DNA of 64,000 nt, taken from positions 37,727,477-37,791,476 of the forward strand of contig JAFMSR010000006.1 of assembly GCA_022818135.1 (NCBI GenBank), given 5' to 3'. Of this stretch, positions 9,681-22,539 are shown one piece after another. The notes below the pieces were generated by a model. The model made no database searches. It had not been told where the DNA came from and worked only from the letters and a program-made list of their open reading frames with translations. The position numbers were made by a program, and so were the translations under genes. This DNA comes from Saxidomus purpurata. Its lineage: Eukaryota; Mollusca; Bivalvia; Venerida; Veneridae. Within the stretch, counting starts at the first letter, position 1. Every line of letters begins with the position of its first letter.

Positions 9681-11635
9681 TACTTCAAATTTTATATCAT
9701 ACCATACCCCCATTTCAAAAGACTGGCCCAACGCTATTCAAGAAAGAACATTTATGAAATTTTCAGCTATCATACAAATATTTCATCATTTTGGTATTAA
9801 AGAATATAGTACATAATGTGATATTACAGTAACAGCACGATCAACCTTTAAATTGCAACAGTAAATGACAATGTTTACATGATCTTGATGAATATGATTT
9901 AAAAAAAGTGTAAATGGGACCAGGCATGGGGTCAATTACATTGGAATGTAATTAATTAAATTTCTATTACATTTAGAAAGTCTTCAATTAAATTATAATT
10001 ACCATTACACATGTTTAGATATAATTAATTAAATTACAATTACATCACAAATGTAATTAATTAAATTATAAATTACTTTATCTTTTTAAACTTATTTCGA
10101 AGTTGAAAGTAATACATGAAATGACAGCGTTTTACTTTGGACAAATCTCACACACTTGGCTTTTAACTTTAAGAAGAAATTTAGTTTTCGTGTTTCCCTG
10201 GTTTGGAGTCCATACTACCAAGCTGACTAGAACAGGTTAGAAATGATGCAGAGGACTGCGGCTAAACAACAAGTGCTGAAGGTACAAAAGTCATATTAGG
10301 GAAAATGTTGGAGGACCTTTCTCAGCCAACCCTGCAACATCACTGAATACTCAATAGTTGAGTTCACCATGGTTTGGTCTATAGTGATAAAAAGAAGTAT
10401 CTATCCCCTGTCCAGGCCCCTAGAGCTACAAGGTCACTCTCTTCTAAAACTTAACAGTTTAAGAAACATTTATCTTATACTGATGCCCTTTAATATTCCC
10501 TTATTCAAGGACCATACCCCTATTGAGGGCATTGTCTAACAGTACAATATCCTTGGCAACAGCTGAGGATTTAAGTCTAAATTTTAAGACTTGAACGTAG
10601 TCTGCTGCAAAAACTTGTATCAACATACAATTTCCTTATTGTAAATAGTTTAACTCTTTCATTTAAATGTTGAGTGATATGTACCCTTGATATATGCAAG
10701 TTCCCTCCACCACCCACAGTCATGATGTTCAGTATAATAACACTATAATTGCAAACTTATTAAACGAGTATGAAATGAGGTTATTGATATATTAATATTC
10801 TATCAGATTTCTTCACTAAGGATATATGTATATTTATTTAATTTATCTTTAATGTTTTTTTTACTTATTTCTTTCATTCTTTGTGTACAATTTCAAATAA
10901 GTTTTCAGCAAGTTGCATTATTTCTAGTTGGGTATTTTATTTTACTGGTATTTATATTCAAAATTTGACCAAAGTAATTGAAAAGTAATTGAAATGTAAT
11001 TGAAATTACATGTGTTTTTTATGATATAATTAATTAAATAACAATTACATGTAATTGAAAAAGACTTAAATTACAAATTACATTCAATTACGGCAAATTT
11101 TGTAATTAATTACAGTCAATTACAATTACATTTTTCAATTACCCCATGCCTAAATTAATGCAAAATCAGCGAACAAATTGAATGAGTAAGGCACAAAATT
11201 AGCTCTGATACCGTTTTGTAATATCCTACATTTAAAATCATGGCAAATATCATTAAGATATACCGTGCAGATTTTTCGAATAATCAAATTTGAAATAAGC
11301 CATTACCATTTTACACAAGCTTGGTCTTTATTTGAAGTACAATGTATGTTTATTTTTTTGTTAGTTTATAAATAATGAAAAATATAATTATGTGCAAAAT
11401 GACGTTACCTGTATATAAATTTTATACAATTATATAATTATAAAATCATCGTCAATAACTATAAGTCACGAAAGCTGATGGGAAGTTGGAGACACATACA
11501 ATGTATATAAGCTAATATAAGCTTATGGCATTATTCAGGCAGGGAAGACATCTTCTACCATAAGCAAACCGTAAACTACCAAGTATAATAAGTACACTTA
11601 CCGTTTTGTCACAAACTCTATTCCATAACTTTAGA
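9681..11635 (+). repeat. Arm A of a decayed inverted duplication (partner 18195-19097)
   Basis: Read on this strand, 9681-9920 and 11152-11635 match the reverse complement of 18195-19097 in order. Shared landmarks are CTTCAAATTTTATATCATACC, GATCTTGATGAATATGATT, TTAGCTCTGATA, GTGCAAAA-GAC, GAAGCTGATG and TTTGTCACAAACTC. This arm is longer only because the 1.2-kb element at 9921-11151 is inserted in it. Divergence is high, so the duplication is old. Confidence 0.65.
9921..11151. mobile_element. Non-autonomous DNA element with AGGCATGGGG terminal inverted repeats
   Basis: Left end CAGGCATGGGGTCAATTAC, right end the complement of TAGGCATGGGGTAATTG. Both ends continue into long TAATTAATTACAATTACAT-rich tracts that are complementary to each other. 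The interior has no transposase. The CAGG-type end resembles hAT termini, but no clear 8-bp target duplication is visible, so the superfamily is uncertain. The homologous inverted copy at 18.8 kb lacks this 1.2 kb, which supports insertion. Confidence 0.7.
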
Positions 11636-11700
11636 TCTAGCATCCTGACGACATGCTTTTACTTTCTTGCCGGATCATGTATGAATAAAATTCTCGTACA
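11595..11700 (-). other. Possible non-coding first exon of the HEPN gene
   Basis: The minus strand carries a consensus donor ACG|GTAAGTG, with the exon ending at 11602, preceded by about 100 nt without unusual features. It is the strongest minus-strand donor noticed upstream of the leader acceptor at 5758. The homologous position at about 18.2 kb in the inverted arm has lost the donor. No transcript evidence is available. Confidence 0.2.
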
Positions 11701-12519
11701 AGCCATACATTTATAACACTGACTTACATTAAGCGTGTGAACAAATGTAGACTTTCATTATAATAAAAGGTATAACCTAATTTCAGTCTTTCAACAAGGC
11801 TTACATCTAGAGGTTACCCGGTGTAGCAAAAAGTTGTGTTGTATGTCATACACTTTTCCATGTCTGAGAGAACTAGGGCACCGATATTTGCTGATTACGA
11901 AAGGTTATCACATGTATATCACGGAAAAGTATATTTACAGAAAATACAAAGCTCAATATAAGCGTTTATAGTTTGATTTTCAAGTTTATGACGTTATTCC
12001 ACTGAAAACCTTCTTATTTACAAACGATTACAAAATAAATTTCTTTAAAACAAGATAGAATTTACATACATTCATGAAAGAGATGTGTCATGCCATTGTT
12101 TTCCGCCGTTGACTGAAGGACTCGTGCTATGTGTACTTTTTAGAGTCAAATTATCTTTTTTATAGTTCACTTTGGCACTGTCAGTGCTAACCGTGGAAAC
12201 TCAGATCATTTTCACGTAGTTGTCTATAAAGGCATCACAATATTAGCTTTTTAAAAAGCTAAAAAGCAGATAGTGAGCTGGAAATGGAAGAAAGGAATGC
12301 AAGATAAATGTTTGCATCAGAATTATTATGTAAATAAAAACATGATTTGTTATCATACAGATGTGTACTTGTGTGGAAGTTATTATTGTGCTTTTAAAAA
12401 GAGTAAATAGCATTAACATTTTCTCTTAATGTCTTCCGTACTTGTAAGAAAAAAATCAGTCAATGGTTTAAAATGAAATTCAGAGCCAGAAACTATAGCG
12501 ATGTATACTCGGGAGACAC
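11701..12519. other. No gene seen
   Basis: AT-rich sequence, partly the outer decayed extension of inverted arm A (weak similarity to 17.9-18.2 kb reversed). No coding or RNA gene recognised. Confidence 0.4.
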
Positions 12520-12780
12520 TCAAAATCCCCTCGGTCATAATCCCGTTGGTCTAAAAATGGCATAGTAGTCATAATCTCCTTAATGGATTTTACATTTTAA
12601 TATCAATAATTTTATTTTTTTTCTATCATTCTCTATAGTAAAGTTAAACTTGAAACAAATGAAACATTCAGTAATTGTTTTTAATTCAACATATGCTTTT
12701 CCACTTCTAAAATTTATGGAGGGGATTATGACTACTATGCCATTTTTGGACCAACGGGATTATGACCAAGGGGATTTTGA
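12520..12780. mobile_element. 260-bp MITE with about 65-bp terminal inverted repeats
   Basis: Left end TCAAAATCCCCTCGGTCATA, right end its complement. The arms continue through AATCCCGTTGGTC, AAAAATGGCATAGTAGTCATAAT and CTCC with few mismatches. The spacer is about 130 bp of AT-rich DNA. A GGTCATAATCCC motif is repeated within each arm. No transposase and no unambiguous target duplication. Confidence 0.75.
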
Positions 12781-15240
12781 AGTACACTCTTATACTCTTA
12801 TTTACGATAAAGCAATGCCGAGTTTGCTTTTTTCCGTGCAATTTTGTATGAGATTGCTTAATTACAATCAAAATTAATGCGATATTTATTTTGTAATACT
12901 TAATTTAAAACGTCAATTTTTAGTCTGTCGCCCGGTCAGTGTAAGTCGCCATATTTGCTATACTGAGTCAAGTGACCCGCTCTGCGTGATGTCATCGTGC
13001 ACTGCGATAAGTTAATTCATATGTTACCTCGTTCACACAAAACAAATGAGCATAATTTTGATTAGATATTCTTAGGCAATTATCAAATACAAGTGATCAG
13101 TGACCACTTAATTTCAATGAAGCAATGTGCAGTAATGTGTGACCGTTTAGACAATTGACAGGTTGTGACCTATTAAAGACAATGAAAACCTCCTTCATAA
13201 GTGACCCTCCCCCTCCCCAAACCGCAGGTGGTCAAATATGTTAATCGTTTAATTACCCCTTATCAGTTATAATCCTGCCTGATTAGGTCCAGCAATGTGT
13301 CTGTAGACCTGACATGAAGTACAATAGTAGGACCATAAATGTTATTGATTTGTACAGATAATTGTTTTATAACTTATTTCCTGTTGTTTATGTAAACAGT
13401 TTCATATAGTTATGACATTTTACATTTATTGCAAGATATGAAAATATTTTTTTAATAAATGCAGTATAACTGTGATTTTAAAGTTATATTGAGTATAATA
13501 ATATGCTCAAGTAATTACGCGCCTTCCCGTGTTGTGGCCTGAATGTATTTTTAGTTTATAAAAAATCCTTCTGACTGTATTTATTTCTTTGGAAATTAAA
13601 AGTGCAACTGAACGCTTCTTCTTACTGTAAAATTAGCCAAAACTAGATTTATTTTATGTATCAAGTGTAACATCTAATCTTAGTGATAATTGGTTTGCTG
13701 TAAGAGTAATTACTTGAGTATTTAAAACATTACTCAATCTAACTTTGAAATAACAGTTATTCTGCATTAGTTTAAAAGTGAAAATCTTTTTTATGTTTCT
13801 GTCATATCAGAAAATTATTTTGATATAATAACTGTAAGTGTTGATTTGTTTACAATCTAATTTGATTGGGAAATTACATACCTAAAAGGTAACTGATAAA
13901 ATAAAATAATAATATCTAATAAAGGTCTTAAATTTATATAAACACCCCTTTCCTACATTATACAGTATCATCATACATAATGTAAGGGGTTATACAGTAG
14001 CTGAATATGATAAACAGAAGTTAGTCTACCAGTGACCAGTCATGTTAATTCGCTGTGAATTCGCATGGCTGACTGGACCCCTGTTGTGCTTACCAAGTGT
14101 CTTTTCGCATCCTTTATTGTGACTTATGCCCTTTGGCTAGATCCACTGAAATTCCTTCACTGGCTAGATCTTCGCTAATCAATTACCATGACAACGTTGT
14201 CAAAATGAGAAATTGTTTGTTTAATAGTTGACTTTATTGACAGTAAGGGAGAGTAAAATATATTGAAAGGATTTAAAGATGATCTCAGCATTCACAGTTT
14301 CCATCACAAGTCAGTGGACCTATTTCACACATACTGTATACATAATTGTAGGAAATAATTATGAATATAATTGCCAATCATAATTATAGATCAAGAAAAC
14401 AAATATATCTATGTGTCTTCAATTATGTCATATGGTCCTGTAATAAAAAATGTTTTGTGACAAAAGTTTCAACCTAACACTCCGCATAACATGTGTGTCG
14501 GTGTGCTTTAGAACACACAAGATAAAAGCTTTTGCAACTAGATCTAGTTGATCTAAATATGTATAAATAAGTTTTTTAGTAAAATTGTCTTCCAAATAGT
14601 TTCAATTTTTTTTTACAAAAGCCGAATCTAAAATACATTTTTTGTCTTTTCTTATCTTGAATAATTTTACACTGGATGTCATTAAAAAATATTTCCAAGA
14701 TATTGATTTGAAAAACCTCGACGTAAACATCGCTTAGACATGGAAATAAGAAACAATATCTTTTACGTTTCATCATTATATTGTATAATAATACACGAAG
14801 TTGTAGGGATCGATCTTGTATGTAGCAGTTACTAAGTAATTAACATTGAGTGCGTCACATCCGCTTAATTTAGCGCAGGCGCAACTTGGATATAGCTATC
14901 AATGGCGGCGGCTGTAAACCGGATTATGTACTAGTAGAACTTAGCTAAAACAAGGTATGAATTTGCCAAAATCTTCAAACAAATTTATCCTTTTATTGCG
15001 TAAAGTAAGGTTGTAAACCTATAAACGTTTGAAAATGCCTTTTCAATATCTAACAAATAGAATAAAACAAGTGACGTGAATCCGGGTAAAAGATTCTTAT
15101 AATTTCACTCGCTGAACAGTGAGTTTATCTAAAGTAGCTAAACACAAATCAATGATAAAATTTGTCATTGAACAATGGTCAATGTTAACATATGACTAAT
15201 ATCCCATCGCTTTATTACGGTTATACACGTTACAAATTTA
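12781..15240. other. No gene seen; one first-exon-like motif near 14.9 kb
   Basis: Mostly AT-rich. At 14880-14953 the plus strand has GCGCAGGCGC, then ATGGCGGCGGCTGTAAACC, and 40 nt later AACAAG|GTATGA, a leader-plus-donor arrangement. The frame from this ATG closes after 10 codons, so if real it is a 5' leader. No matching acceptor and coding exon were found to its right. Confidence 0.35.
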
Positions 15241-15520
15241 AACAAGAGCTGTCCCTCATAAGTGACGAATGCCCCCGAAAGAGGTGTCTCACAGTTTGTG
15301 TCCTCTCCATGTGCTCTATAAATGTGCTATATAATTTTAAAATCCTTCCATGCATGACAGAGTTACCATGCATACAGTATTCCATTTCTTTTAAACGCTA
15401 AGTGTGACCTTGACCTTTAAGGTAGTGACATGGGTTTTGCATGCGAAACATCGGCTTGATGTGCTGAACATTTGTGCCAAGTTATTTTAAAATCCTTCAA
15501 TGTATGACAAAGTTATAGTC
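15241..15520 (+). repeat. Interspersed repeat with AACAAGAGCT head
   Basis: Begins AACAAGAGCTGTCCCTCATA and continues with a degraded hairpin, then GAATGCCCCCGAAA, which parallels TTAATACCCCCAAAAG at 59107. Two diverged units follow, with (C/G)TTATTTTAAAATCCTTC-type segments and GTGACCTTGACCTT. No coding capacity. Confidence 0.6.
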
Positions 15521-16960
15521 CAGAAACAAATGTATGCATATATACAGGATTCCATTAACTAAAACGTGTACAAGTTTCATGTAGTTATCCTTTTGGTCAA
15601 ACTTGTACACCATAAAAACTTCAAATTCCCAATGCTTTTCAAATATCTGATTATCAACAATTACAGCGGGCATGATTTAGTTATAAACATCGCCATGAGA
15701 GGGCATGTGTATACATTAATAAATGTTTATTTTTTGTATAGGGTCCCATTTCAGCCTAGTTTAAATTAAATACTTTATCCATGCATTATACGCCGCGCAC
15801 TTGCCGTGACGTAATTACCCCGTCCTAAACTGATCCGATAACATTTTAACTAATTTTTGTTACACTCTAAAGGACCTCCGTTGAAACCGTAAGCTAACCA
15901 CCGTTTCAATTATACGGGATTTTGAATTATCTACCCTTTGATGACGTCATACGAGGCTAAGATTCGACATATGACCACTGAAAATATTACTTCATCTATT
16001 AAACGCAAGATCTAGGCATTTTCGCAATTCATACAACTTTGAAATGTAACAACATACACCAGAAAAATATGTGTTACAAAAGATTATTGTAGAATGACAA
16101 ACAGAACTGAATTAGTAAATGGTTTTGCGGTCAATCGGACGTTTTTATATTTCCGAGTGATAAGCAGCATTGACAAAATGCAGATGTTGTTTAGCAAATT
16201 TGATGAACCGTGACGTGCCATTATTTTCTTTATGAAAAAGCCCCACACATTCTACAATGAAGAAAAAATAAATTAATGGAACTTCTACTGATAATTTCCC
16301 TACAATATCATAACAAGAAAGAGCAAAACTTGAAAATATACTATTTAAAACTGGGACAACAAACTAGTTGTTGTTTTTAATTAGTTATAAAATCACTAGA
16401 AACAGGAGACGTGCATTTTATCAAGTATTGTATATCATAAGTATTTCAGTACTCATATATTTAGGGTTAAAGTTTTATAAGGGAATTAAAGCAGTTTTTG
16501 AGCTCCGGCTACTATACAAATGTAAATGTAGCAGGAAAACCAACAATAAAGAATGCTCGAAGCATTGGTGATACAAACATATAACTGTTTTCTCTTATTT
16601 TAGAGAAATGGTTGATTGAAAAATAAACAATAACTTATCTTAGAAAGAATAAGATCTGATGCTGCTGCTGCATTATTTTCTGTATGAACATTAAAAGCGT
16701 GAATAGAGTTAAAATAAGGTAATACTGATTATTGATACTTTCCAATAAAAATATATCTTCAGCATGGAATATATGGGGATCACCATGTTTGCATTTACTC
16801 GTGTAACACTTCAGTACGTATGAACTGGCACATCAACAATCGTTTTCAGTTTTTACATAATTAGTGATGCATACACTGATTTAACATCATTATATCATTA
16901 TTCAAAGCAGTGGTGTCACTATTAAAATATATGTCCATCAAGAACAACTTAGAAAGTTTC
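15521..16960. other. No gene seen
   Basis: AT-rich DNA with no recognisable element ends or conserved frames. Confidence 0.4.
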
Positions 16961-16964
16961 TTTT

Positions 16965-17600
16965 TTGTCTTTTATTCAAATCATAAGGCTTTTCAAATGC
17001 TTGGTTACTAATGTTAAATTGCATATTCCATGGGGGAAGACTAGGCTTATTCGTCGGGCCCTTAAGGGTGTTTCTCTTGGTGCTCTGCCTTCTGCAAAGG
17101 CATTGAGTACATACGTTTATTGGTTCTCAAGGTTTGCTTTAAATATATTTATACACGAGCATTTTTGTGTTTTACATACCATGCCTTTTGTTTCCATTGC
17201 GTGTGTTAGAGATTCACCTAGCAGGGATTACTTTTATTTACACTGTCCTGTGACTTTGGAACATGGTGGGGGTAAGAGTGAGGTTGGGTGCGCACCATAA
17301 ACCGGTTTAAGCTCCCCAGTGGTGTTTTTGCCACTGACCGTTCCAAGGCGGTGCCCCACTGTGTTCCTTTAATTGTTCGTTTTGTCCTCGTGTGTTTGCT
17401 TTGTATGCTAGTGTGTGTTGGTAGTGTATATGTGTGTGTGTACATGATTGTGTGTGTGTGTGTGCGTGTGTGTGTGTGTGTGTGTTGGTGGTGGTGTGCA
17501 CTTCTGGGTGCTGTGGGTTCGTTTTGGGGAGGCTGCGTTTTTGGTACGTGGCATTCCCTGTTTGATATTATTTTTGTTTTTACCCAACTATAAAGTCTCA
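16965..17600 (+). repeat. Unclassified repeat with a (TG)n tract
   Basis: GC content rises relative to the flanks. The segment 17511-17580 (GGGGAGGCTGCGTTTTTGG, then the stretch ending CCCTGTTTGATATTATTTT) reappears inverted at 29705-29770, so at least this part is repetitive. Positions 17411-17486 are a (TG)n microsatellite. It could be the 3' part of a retroelement; no reverse transcriptase is visible. Confidence 0.5.
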
Positions 17601-18194
17601 TTAAAATAAATGTCTATATCATTATTGTTAAATATTTTATTTTTTTGCAAAGTAATGCAGATCTACATTGCTACATGTTCATGACTGGTCACTTTTTATT
17701 GTCACTAATAAGTGTGTTGTTTATGTGAACACTTGACATTTTATTGCACTCCGTGTATTGTGAACGTCTGAGCATAAGGGATTTCCGTAGGCATTTGGCG
17801 TTTTATGACGTAATGTGCACTGTAAAAAGTCCCCAAGTGATTGTGTTGTTTTGAGGAAGGATTATACCAATGTTTTTTTTTTAATCGTAAATGCTATTAT
17901 AACTGAGACTGAGGGTCCTTGTTGAAAAATTAATATTCTGTAATACTTTTTATTTTTTAACTGGTCTATTTCTTTTAGTAATATTTTAGTTATCATGAAA
18001 CTAGCATTGTGTATTGGTTTAGTGGTTGAAAAATACCTTTTCAAAGATGTATAGGTTTACATGCTGTCTGCACGTTATAAAAAGATACAACATTTTAAAG
18101 ATTTTGGCAAATGAAGTTCTGCATTTGGTAAGATGCTACCATAAGATATGTTCAATTATGGCTTGTTATGGCAGTCCAATACGCTTTAGCATTG
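17601..18194. other. No gene seen
   Basis: AT-rich sequence between the TG-rich repeat and inverted arm B. It has faint inverted similarity to 11.65-11.85 kb. Confidence 0.4.
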
Positions 18195-19097
18195 TCTATG
18201 GAAATGAAGTTATGAGTTTGTGACGAAAATCAGGAAAGCATGAATTATGTTTTAAAAGTACAAATGTAAATGTAATTTTAAGAAAAACTCCTTTTATATA
18301 ATGAATGTTGCTCATTGAATGAACAATATCATACTTCGTAATTCAGGGTTCACTTAAAGTAGTAGATGCCTAATTAAGCACCTCCTCCTGGATACGTCTT
18401 CTCTTTGATTGCCATTAGAATATATGGAATGCACTTAATACATGTACTTATGTATGCCTCAAATTTCTCATCAGCTTCCCTGACGCAAAGTTCAAACTAC
18501 TAGCTATTTCACACTGCTAGTTCATATCTAACCAAAACCACTTATATTTTTTTCTTCTTTCTTTTGTTTTTCGGTTTTATTTTACCTATTGTCTTTTTGC
18601 ACATATTTATATTTTTCACTCCTTAAAGACTAATAGGATGATAAACATTCTCAAATCAAAACCACGGATGAGGGAAATTTCAAATTGAATTATTTGAAAA
18701 TCTACACGGTGAACCTTCATGATTTTTGTCATAATTTTAAGAGTAGGATTTAGAAAAACATTATCAGAGCTAAATAGATGCCCTATTCATTCAATTTCTA
18801 CTTGTGTTTTTGATTTCTGCCCCTTTATAATTTTGGACTTAAAACATTTGAAATTGAGAATCATATTCATCAAGATCATTTGAATAGGATCATTTGCTGG
18901 TGAAATTTATAGGGTCATTTTGCTGTTAGGCTACTGTGTTACTGTAACATTTCATTATGTACTAGATATTTTAAGACCACAATAATGAATTACAAATGTA
19001 TTTGCATGATAGCTGAAAAATTCACAAATGTTCTTTGTGGTATATCGTCTGGTAGGTGTAACTTTTGAAATGAGGGTATGATATAAAATTTGAAGTA
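18195..19097 (-). repeat. Arm B of the decayed inverted duplication (partner 9681-11635)
   Basis: The reverse complement matches 9681-9920 followed directly by 11152-11635, that is, without the 1.2-kb element. It therefore serves as an empty-site paralogue for that insertion. It has many substitutions and small indels and no coding content. Confidence 0.62.
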
Positions 19098-20449
19098 CAA
19101 TGTATCTGTTTTATTCCACGGTATGTTATTTTTAATTTGTTTTTGTGAAAGCATATAGTTAATGAAAATTGCATTTTTTGGTTCTTTGAAACTTTAACTA
19201 TTGAGTCTCTATTACTTAGAAAGTAGACGTGATCATTTTTGCATGCGTATATATTCTTAGCAATATATAATATACCTGTTCATACCAGTATTTTTTATAA
19301 TTTTCTTTATGGTCAGTTCTCTATATTTGCTTATTTGTAGCCAAAATTCATTTTATTGATAACTGACTTAAAAGATTTGCTTAACAAGGAGGCTTTTTGA
19401 AACTTACATTTTTAACCATGACAATGAAATGACTGGAAAAGAAGTCCATGATCTCTAACTTGTTCGTGCTTTAAACAATTACTGATTGAACACATACAGA
19501 AATTCTTAATAAGCTATGTATAGAAGAAATGACAAAACTTGTATAAAAACTTACCATCTAGAGGCTAGTCTCGTTGTAACTACAGATTTAGAATATGCTT
19601 TTATTTCCATTTTCGTTTTATATGTATTGTAACAATAACTGTTTAAAAACGAAACATTCAGTACTTTAATCACAAGTATACCCCTTTAAAGATATACACA
19701 TTACACACGTAACTTCCTCCTTGATAAACTTCTTTAATCTGTTTATTTCAGTCAGCTTTTCCCAGTATGCCTAGATTTTTAAAGCGGTGCAAGTTACACT
19801 TGCTTCTAATAGTTCCGCCTTTATCACGTGACGACTGAAAAGAACACACTGTGATTCGCCGGTGTTCCTCCGCGGTTCGCTTTAATGTAGTCCCTTTGAA
19901 CATATGGTGTCATTTACCTCCGTGTTTAAAAACTATTTTCGTGCAAGATGTTCTTGTATTTGATGTTCAGTCTTTAAAAGGATCCACTGCACGTGAAGTT
20001 AATCCATATTACAGGTTTCAATGACTAAATAGGAAGAGTCAGTTAAAACATAAGTGAGTTTGGGTATTCTTGCATGTCTACTAGCAGATAAATGTGTTTT
20101 ACATTTATTTACTGCACATGTTCAAGTCACGTTCTTGCATCATGGCTAACATCCTGTTTTTTTCTCTGCTTTGCTTGTATTTAGATAGATCTTCTAAATA
20201 AGGCTAGTGGATATCATGATAAGCAGTAGGTGCACTTGAGCGATTTTGTAAGAAAACAGTAGCACTTCGTGTTAATCATGGAAAACAAACAGAAAGGAAA
20301 CTTGAAACTCATTATTTGTGCTTGTTCTGCATCTATGCCGGCCGGCTATACATATTGCTTGTTCTTGTCTATGGTCAACTGTTTCTAAAGATTTCAGTTG
20401 ATAGAGTCATAAACTAATGAATAAACAAAATTAGTTGTGGTGCGGTGGT
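19098..20449. other. No gene seen; GC/CpG-richer patch at 19790-20060
   Basis: The patch contains CACGTG E-boxes and CGCCGG and CCGCGG CpGs, unlike its AT-rich surroundings, and could mark a promoter. No exon could be tied to it. Confidence 0.3.
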
Positions 20450-20802
20450 TTATAGGTGGTGCGGTGCTTGAGTGGTTAACGCCTTGGATTACCATTCCGG
20501 TGGTCCCCGGTTCGATTCTCGGCCGGGGCACCGAGAAAAGCTTTTCACTGTTTCCCATCTTTCTGAGATGAACTGTTTAGAAACCGAGAAGTAGTCTCGC
20601 GTGTATCGGTGCTATTCACTGGGCATGTAAAAGAACCAAGGGGTCTACTCGTTAAAAAGCCAGGGTCTGCTAGTACCCGGATTCCCTTGTATCTGCTTCT
20701 GTCTCTAAAAAAGGACCAAAATGGAATTAAAAGTTTGCTCTTTATTGTGTTATCCTTTGTACTTGGTACTGAAAACAAATACATATTCAATAAATAAATA
20801 CT
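20450..20802 (+). mobile_element. tRNA-derived SINE
   Basis: The head at 20458-20533 is tRNA-like. It has an A-box-like stretch CTTGAGTGGTTAACGCC, a B-box GGTTCGATTC and a five-pair acceptor remnant GGTGC/GCACC, most like a serine tRNA. A tRNA-unrelated body follows (GGGCATGTAAAAGAACCAAG and nearby). The element ends in AATAAATAAATA. The acceptor and T stems carry mismatches, so it is not a working tRNA. An 11-bp direct duplicate, GTGGTGCGGTG, lies just upstream. Family not assigned. Confidence 0.75.
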
Positions 20803-21664
20803 AGTAAACAGTAGTTTTATCAAAATATTTACAAGCATTATCGGCATGGTTATTTTTGGTTGTGATTGTATCAAAATATTTCATTGCTATAACTATTTCA
20901 ATAAGCCTATAAATTACAATTTTTGATTGGTGTGATTATTTTGACCAAGTAAGGTACATGTAGGGCTTAAAAACAAAAATGACACTTCATAACGGGTATG
21001 ACCACCTCTTATTAGTGATGTACACGCGATAACCTGATGTGAAGATGAACATCTGAATAGCGTCTAAAATAGGGTACTTTCTCAAAAGTATTTTGACTAT
21101 GATTTCAGGCCTTCAACAATCACCGTTTTATTCTTTGTACGAAAACCATTCCTAATGCTGCTTTTAAGAAAACACTTGAGTTTAGCTGATTAAAAAAGAT
21201 ATATTTATATTTTTGATAAAGTTTCGTATATATCTAAACCTATACATTTTAAGGCAAGCCTTTTTCATCTCTAAACAAATAAGACAAAATATGGTGGTCA
21301 TTACTACAAAACATATTTGAACAGCTGGGTGACTCCCTATATCCACAAAACTATTGCATTTTGCTTGAGAGAATCGTGTCATAGGTATTTAGAAATTATT
21401 TCTTCTATTTTTATGACGTATGATTATGGAGTGTGTAACCTTTTATCACTGCACATATAAGATCATAAAAGGTTTTAAAAAGATGTGACACTTTACCCTC
21501 AAGTAAGGAATAACGTCTGAAATGCAACAAAACCTTTCAATATAGAAAACTACCCAATGCTGTGAATCTCGTCGAACAGTGATGAAGTTAAAGATATTTT
21601 AACAATTTGAATGCAAAAATACAGGACTTATCTGACCTTTAAAATATCAGTTGAACGCAAAAAA
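20803..21664. other. No gene seen
   Basis: AT-rich DNA; no element ends recognised. Confidence 0.4.
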
Positions 21665-21845
21665 AAAGCTTAGGTGTCGGCCGCTCATCCCGGAGGTTGC
21701 GGGTTCGAGCCCAACTAAAGTCACGACTGTACCTCATCATATGACACCAGTACTGGTTTTTCTAGAAAGGGGACTCGAGAGTGACTCGATCAGCTGCAAG
21801 CTTTCTTCACAATCTAGCTAAAAATGAATTAGTATAAACTAAAGT
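21665..21845 (+). mobile_element. SINE, second family (copy 1)
   Basis: The B-box-like TTGCGGGTTCGAGCCC is followed by a body with GACTGTACCTCATCATATGA and CACCAGTACTGG. The 3' tail is CAAGCTTTCTTCACAATCTAG, then GCTAAAAATGAATTAGTATAAAC (split here only for length). The same order recurs inverted at 39474-39625. The A-box half is degenerate or missing. Confidence 0.65.
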
Positions 21846-22539
21846 CACACTAGACTATAACAGTATCTGCGACCTTTTTCGCATGCAAATCGGCAAACAT
21901 TAGCAGACATAAATCTGGCTCATATTAATTCCAAAATGAAGCGTTCTATCACACAGTCAATTGATTATGCAATTTATATATACATACTGTGAACAGGTAT
22001 CCAACTTTAATCAGGTCACGGAAATTATCACTGCCTTCACATATAGATTGTGGTTGCCAGTAATGACACGATGTAACTTATTCTGAAGCAGGTATTCTTG
22101 GTCACCAGAAGATCCACACAGGTTAATGCGCCGCAAAATCCTACAGCTGAATACCGGTAGCTGTTTTCTGTTGACTGTATTAGGCCAGCGGACAAAAACT
22201 CTACAAACGGACGGCTTTTATCCCTTACAGTACCGATAAATTTTGCAAGAAATAGCTATGAAAGGCGGAAGTGATTAAGATACAAGGCATATCATAAAAA
22301 GTACAGATTATCCACTGATCATACAATAAGGTAAATAATTATATAACTGAGTGAGCTCTGTATGCCACAATACACGTCTGTTCTTGTTAGAACATGGTCT
22401 ACCTTCGTGTGCCATTGTGCTTTATCGTTAATGATAATGTTAAAAGATTGTACAATTTATTATTACATCTGCAAAGCTGTAACAACTCCCCCTTTTCTAT
22501 CGCTAATCCGTTATCCATCTTCACATATATCTCTAATAA
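21846..22539. other. No gene seen
   Basis: AT-rich sequence. Part may be decayed flank of the Tc1 remnant, but no frame is recognisable. Confidence 0.4.

Noticed and set aside
10200..10560. LINE or transposase relic inside the TIR element
   Set aside because: Translations in all frames gave no convincing catalytic or structural motif.
17218..17601. Overlapping open frames of 127, 101 and 64 codons
   Set aside because: They are translations of the (TG)n/(CA)n microsatellite (His-Thr or Cys-Val repeats).
20458..20533. Functional serine tRNA gene
   Set aside because: The acceptor and T stems have mismatches, and the segment continues into a SINE body with an A/T-rich tail.
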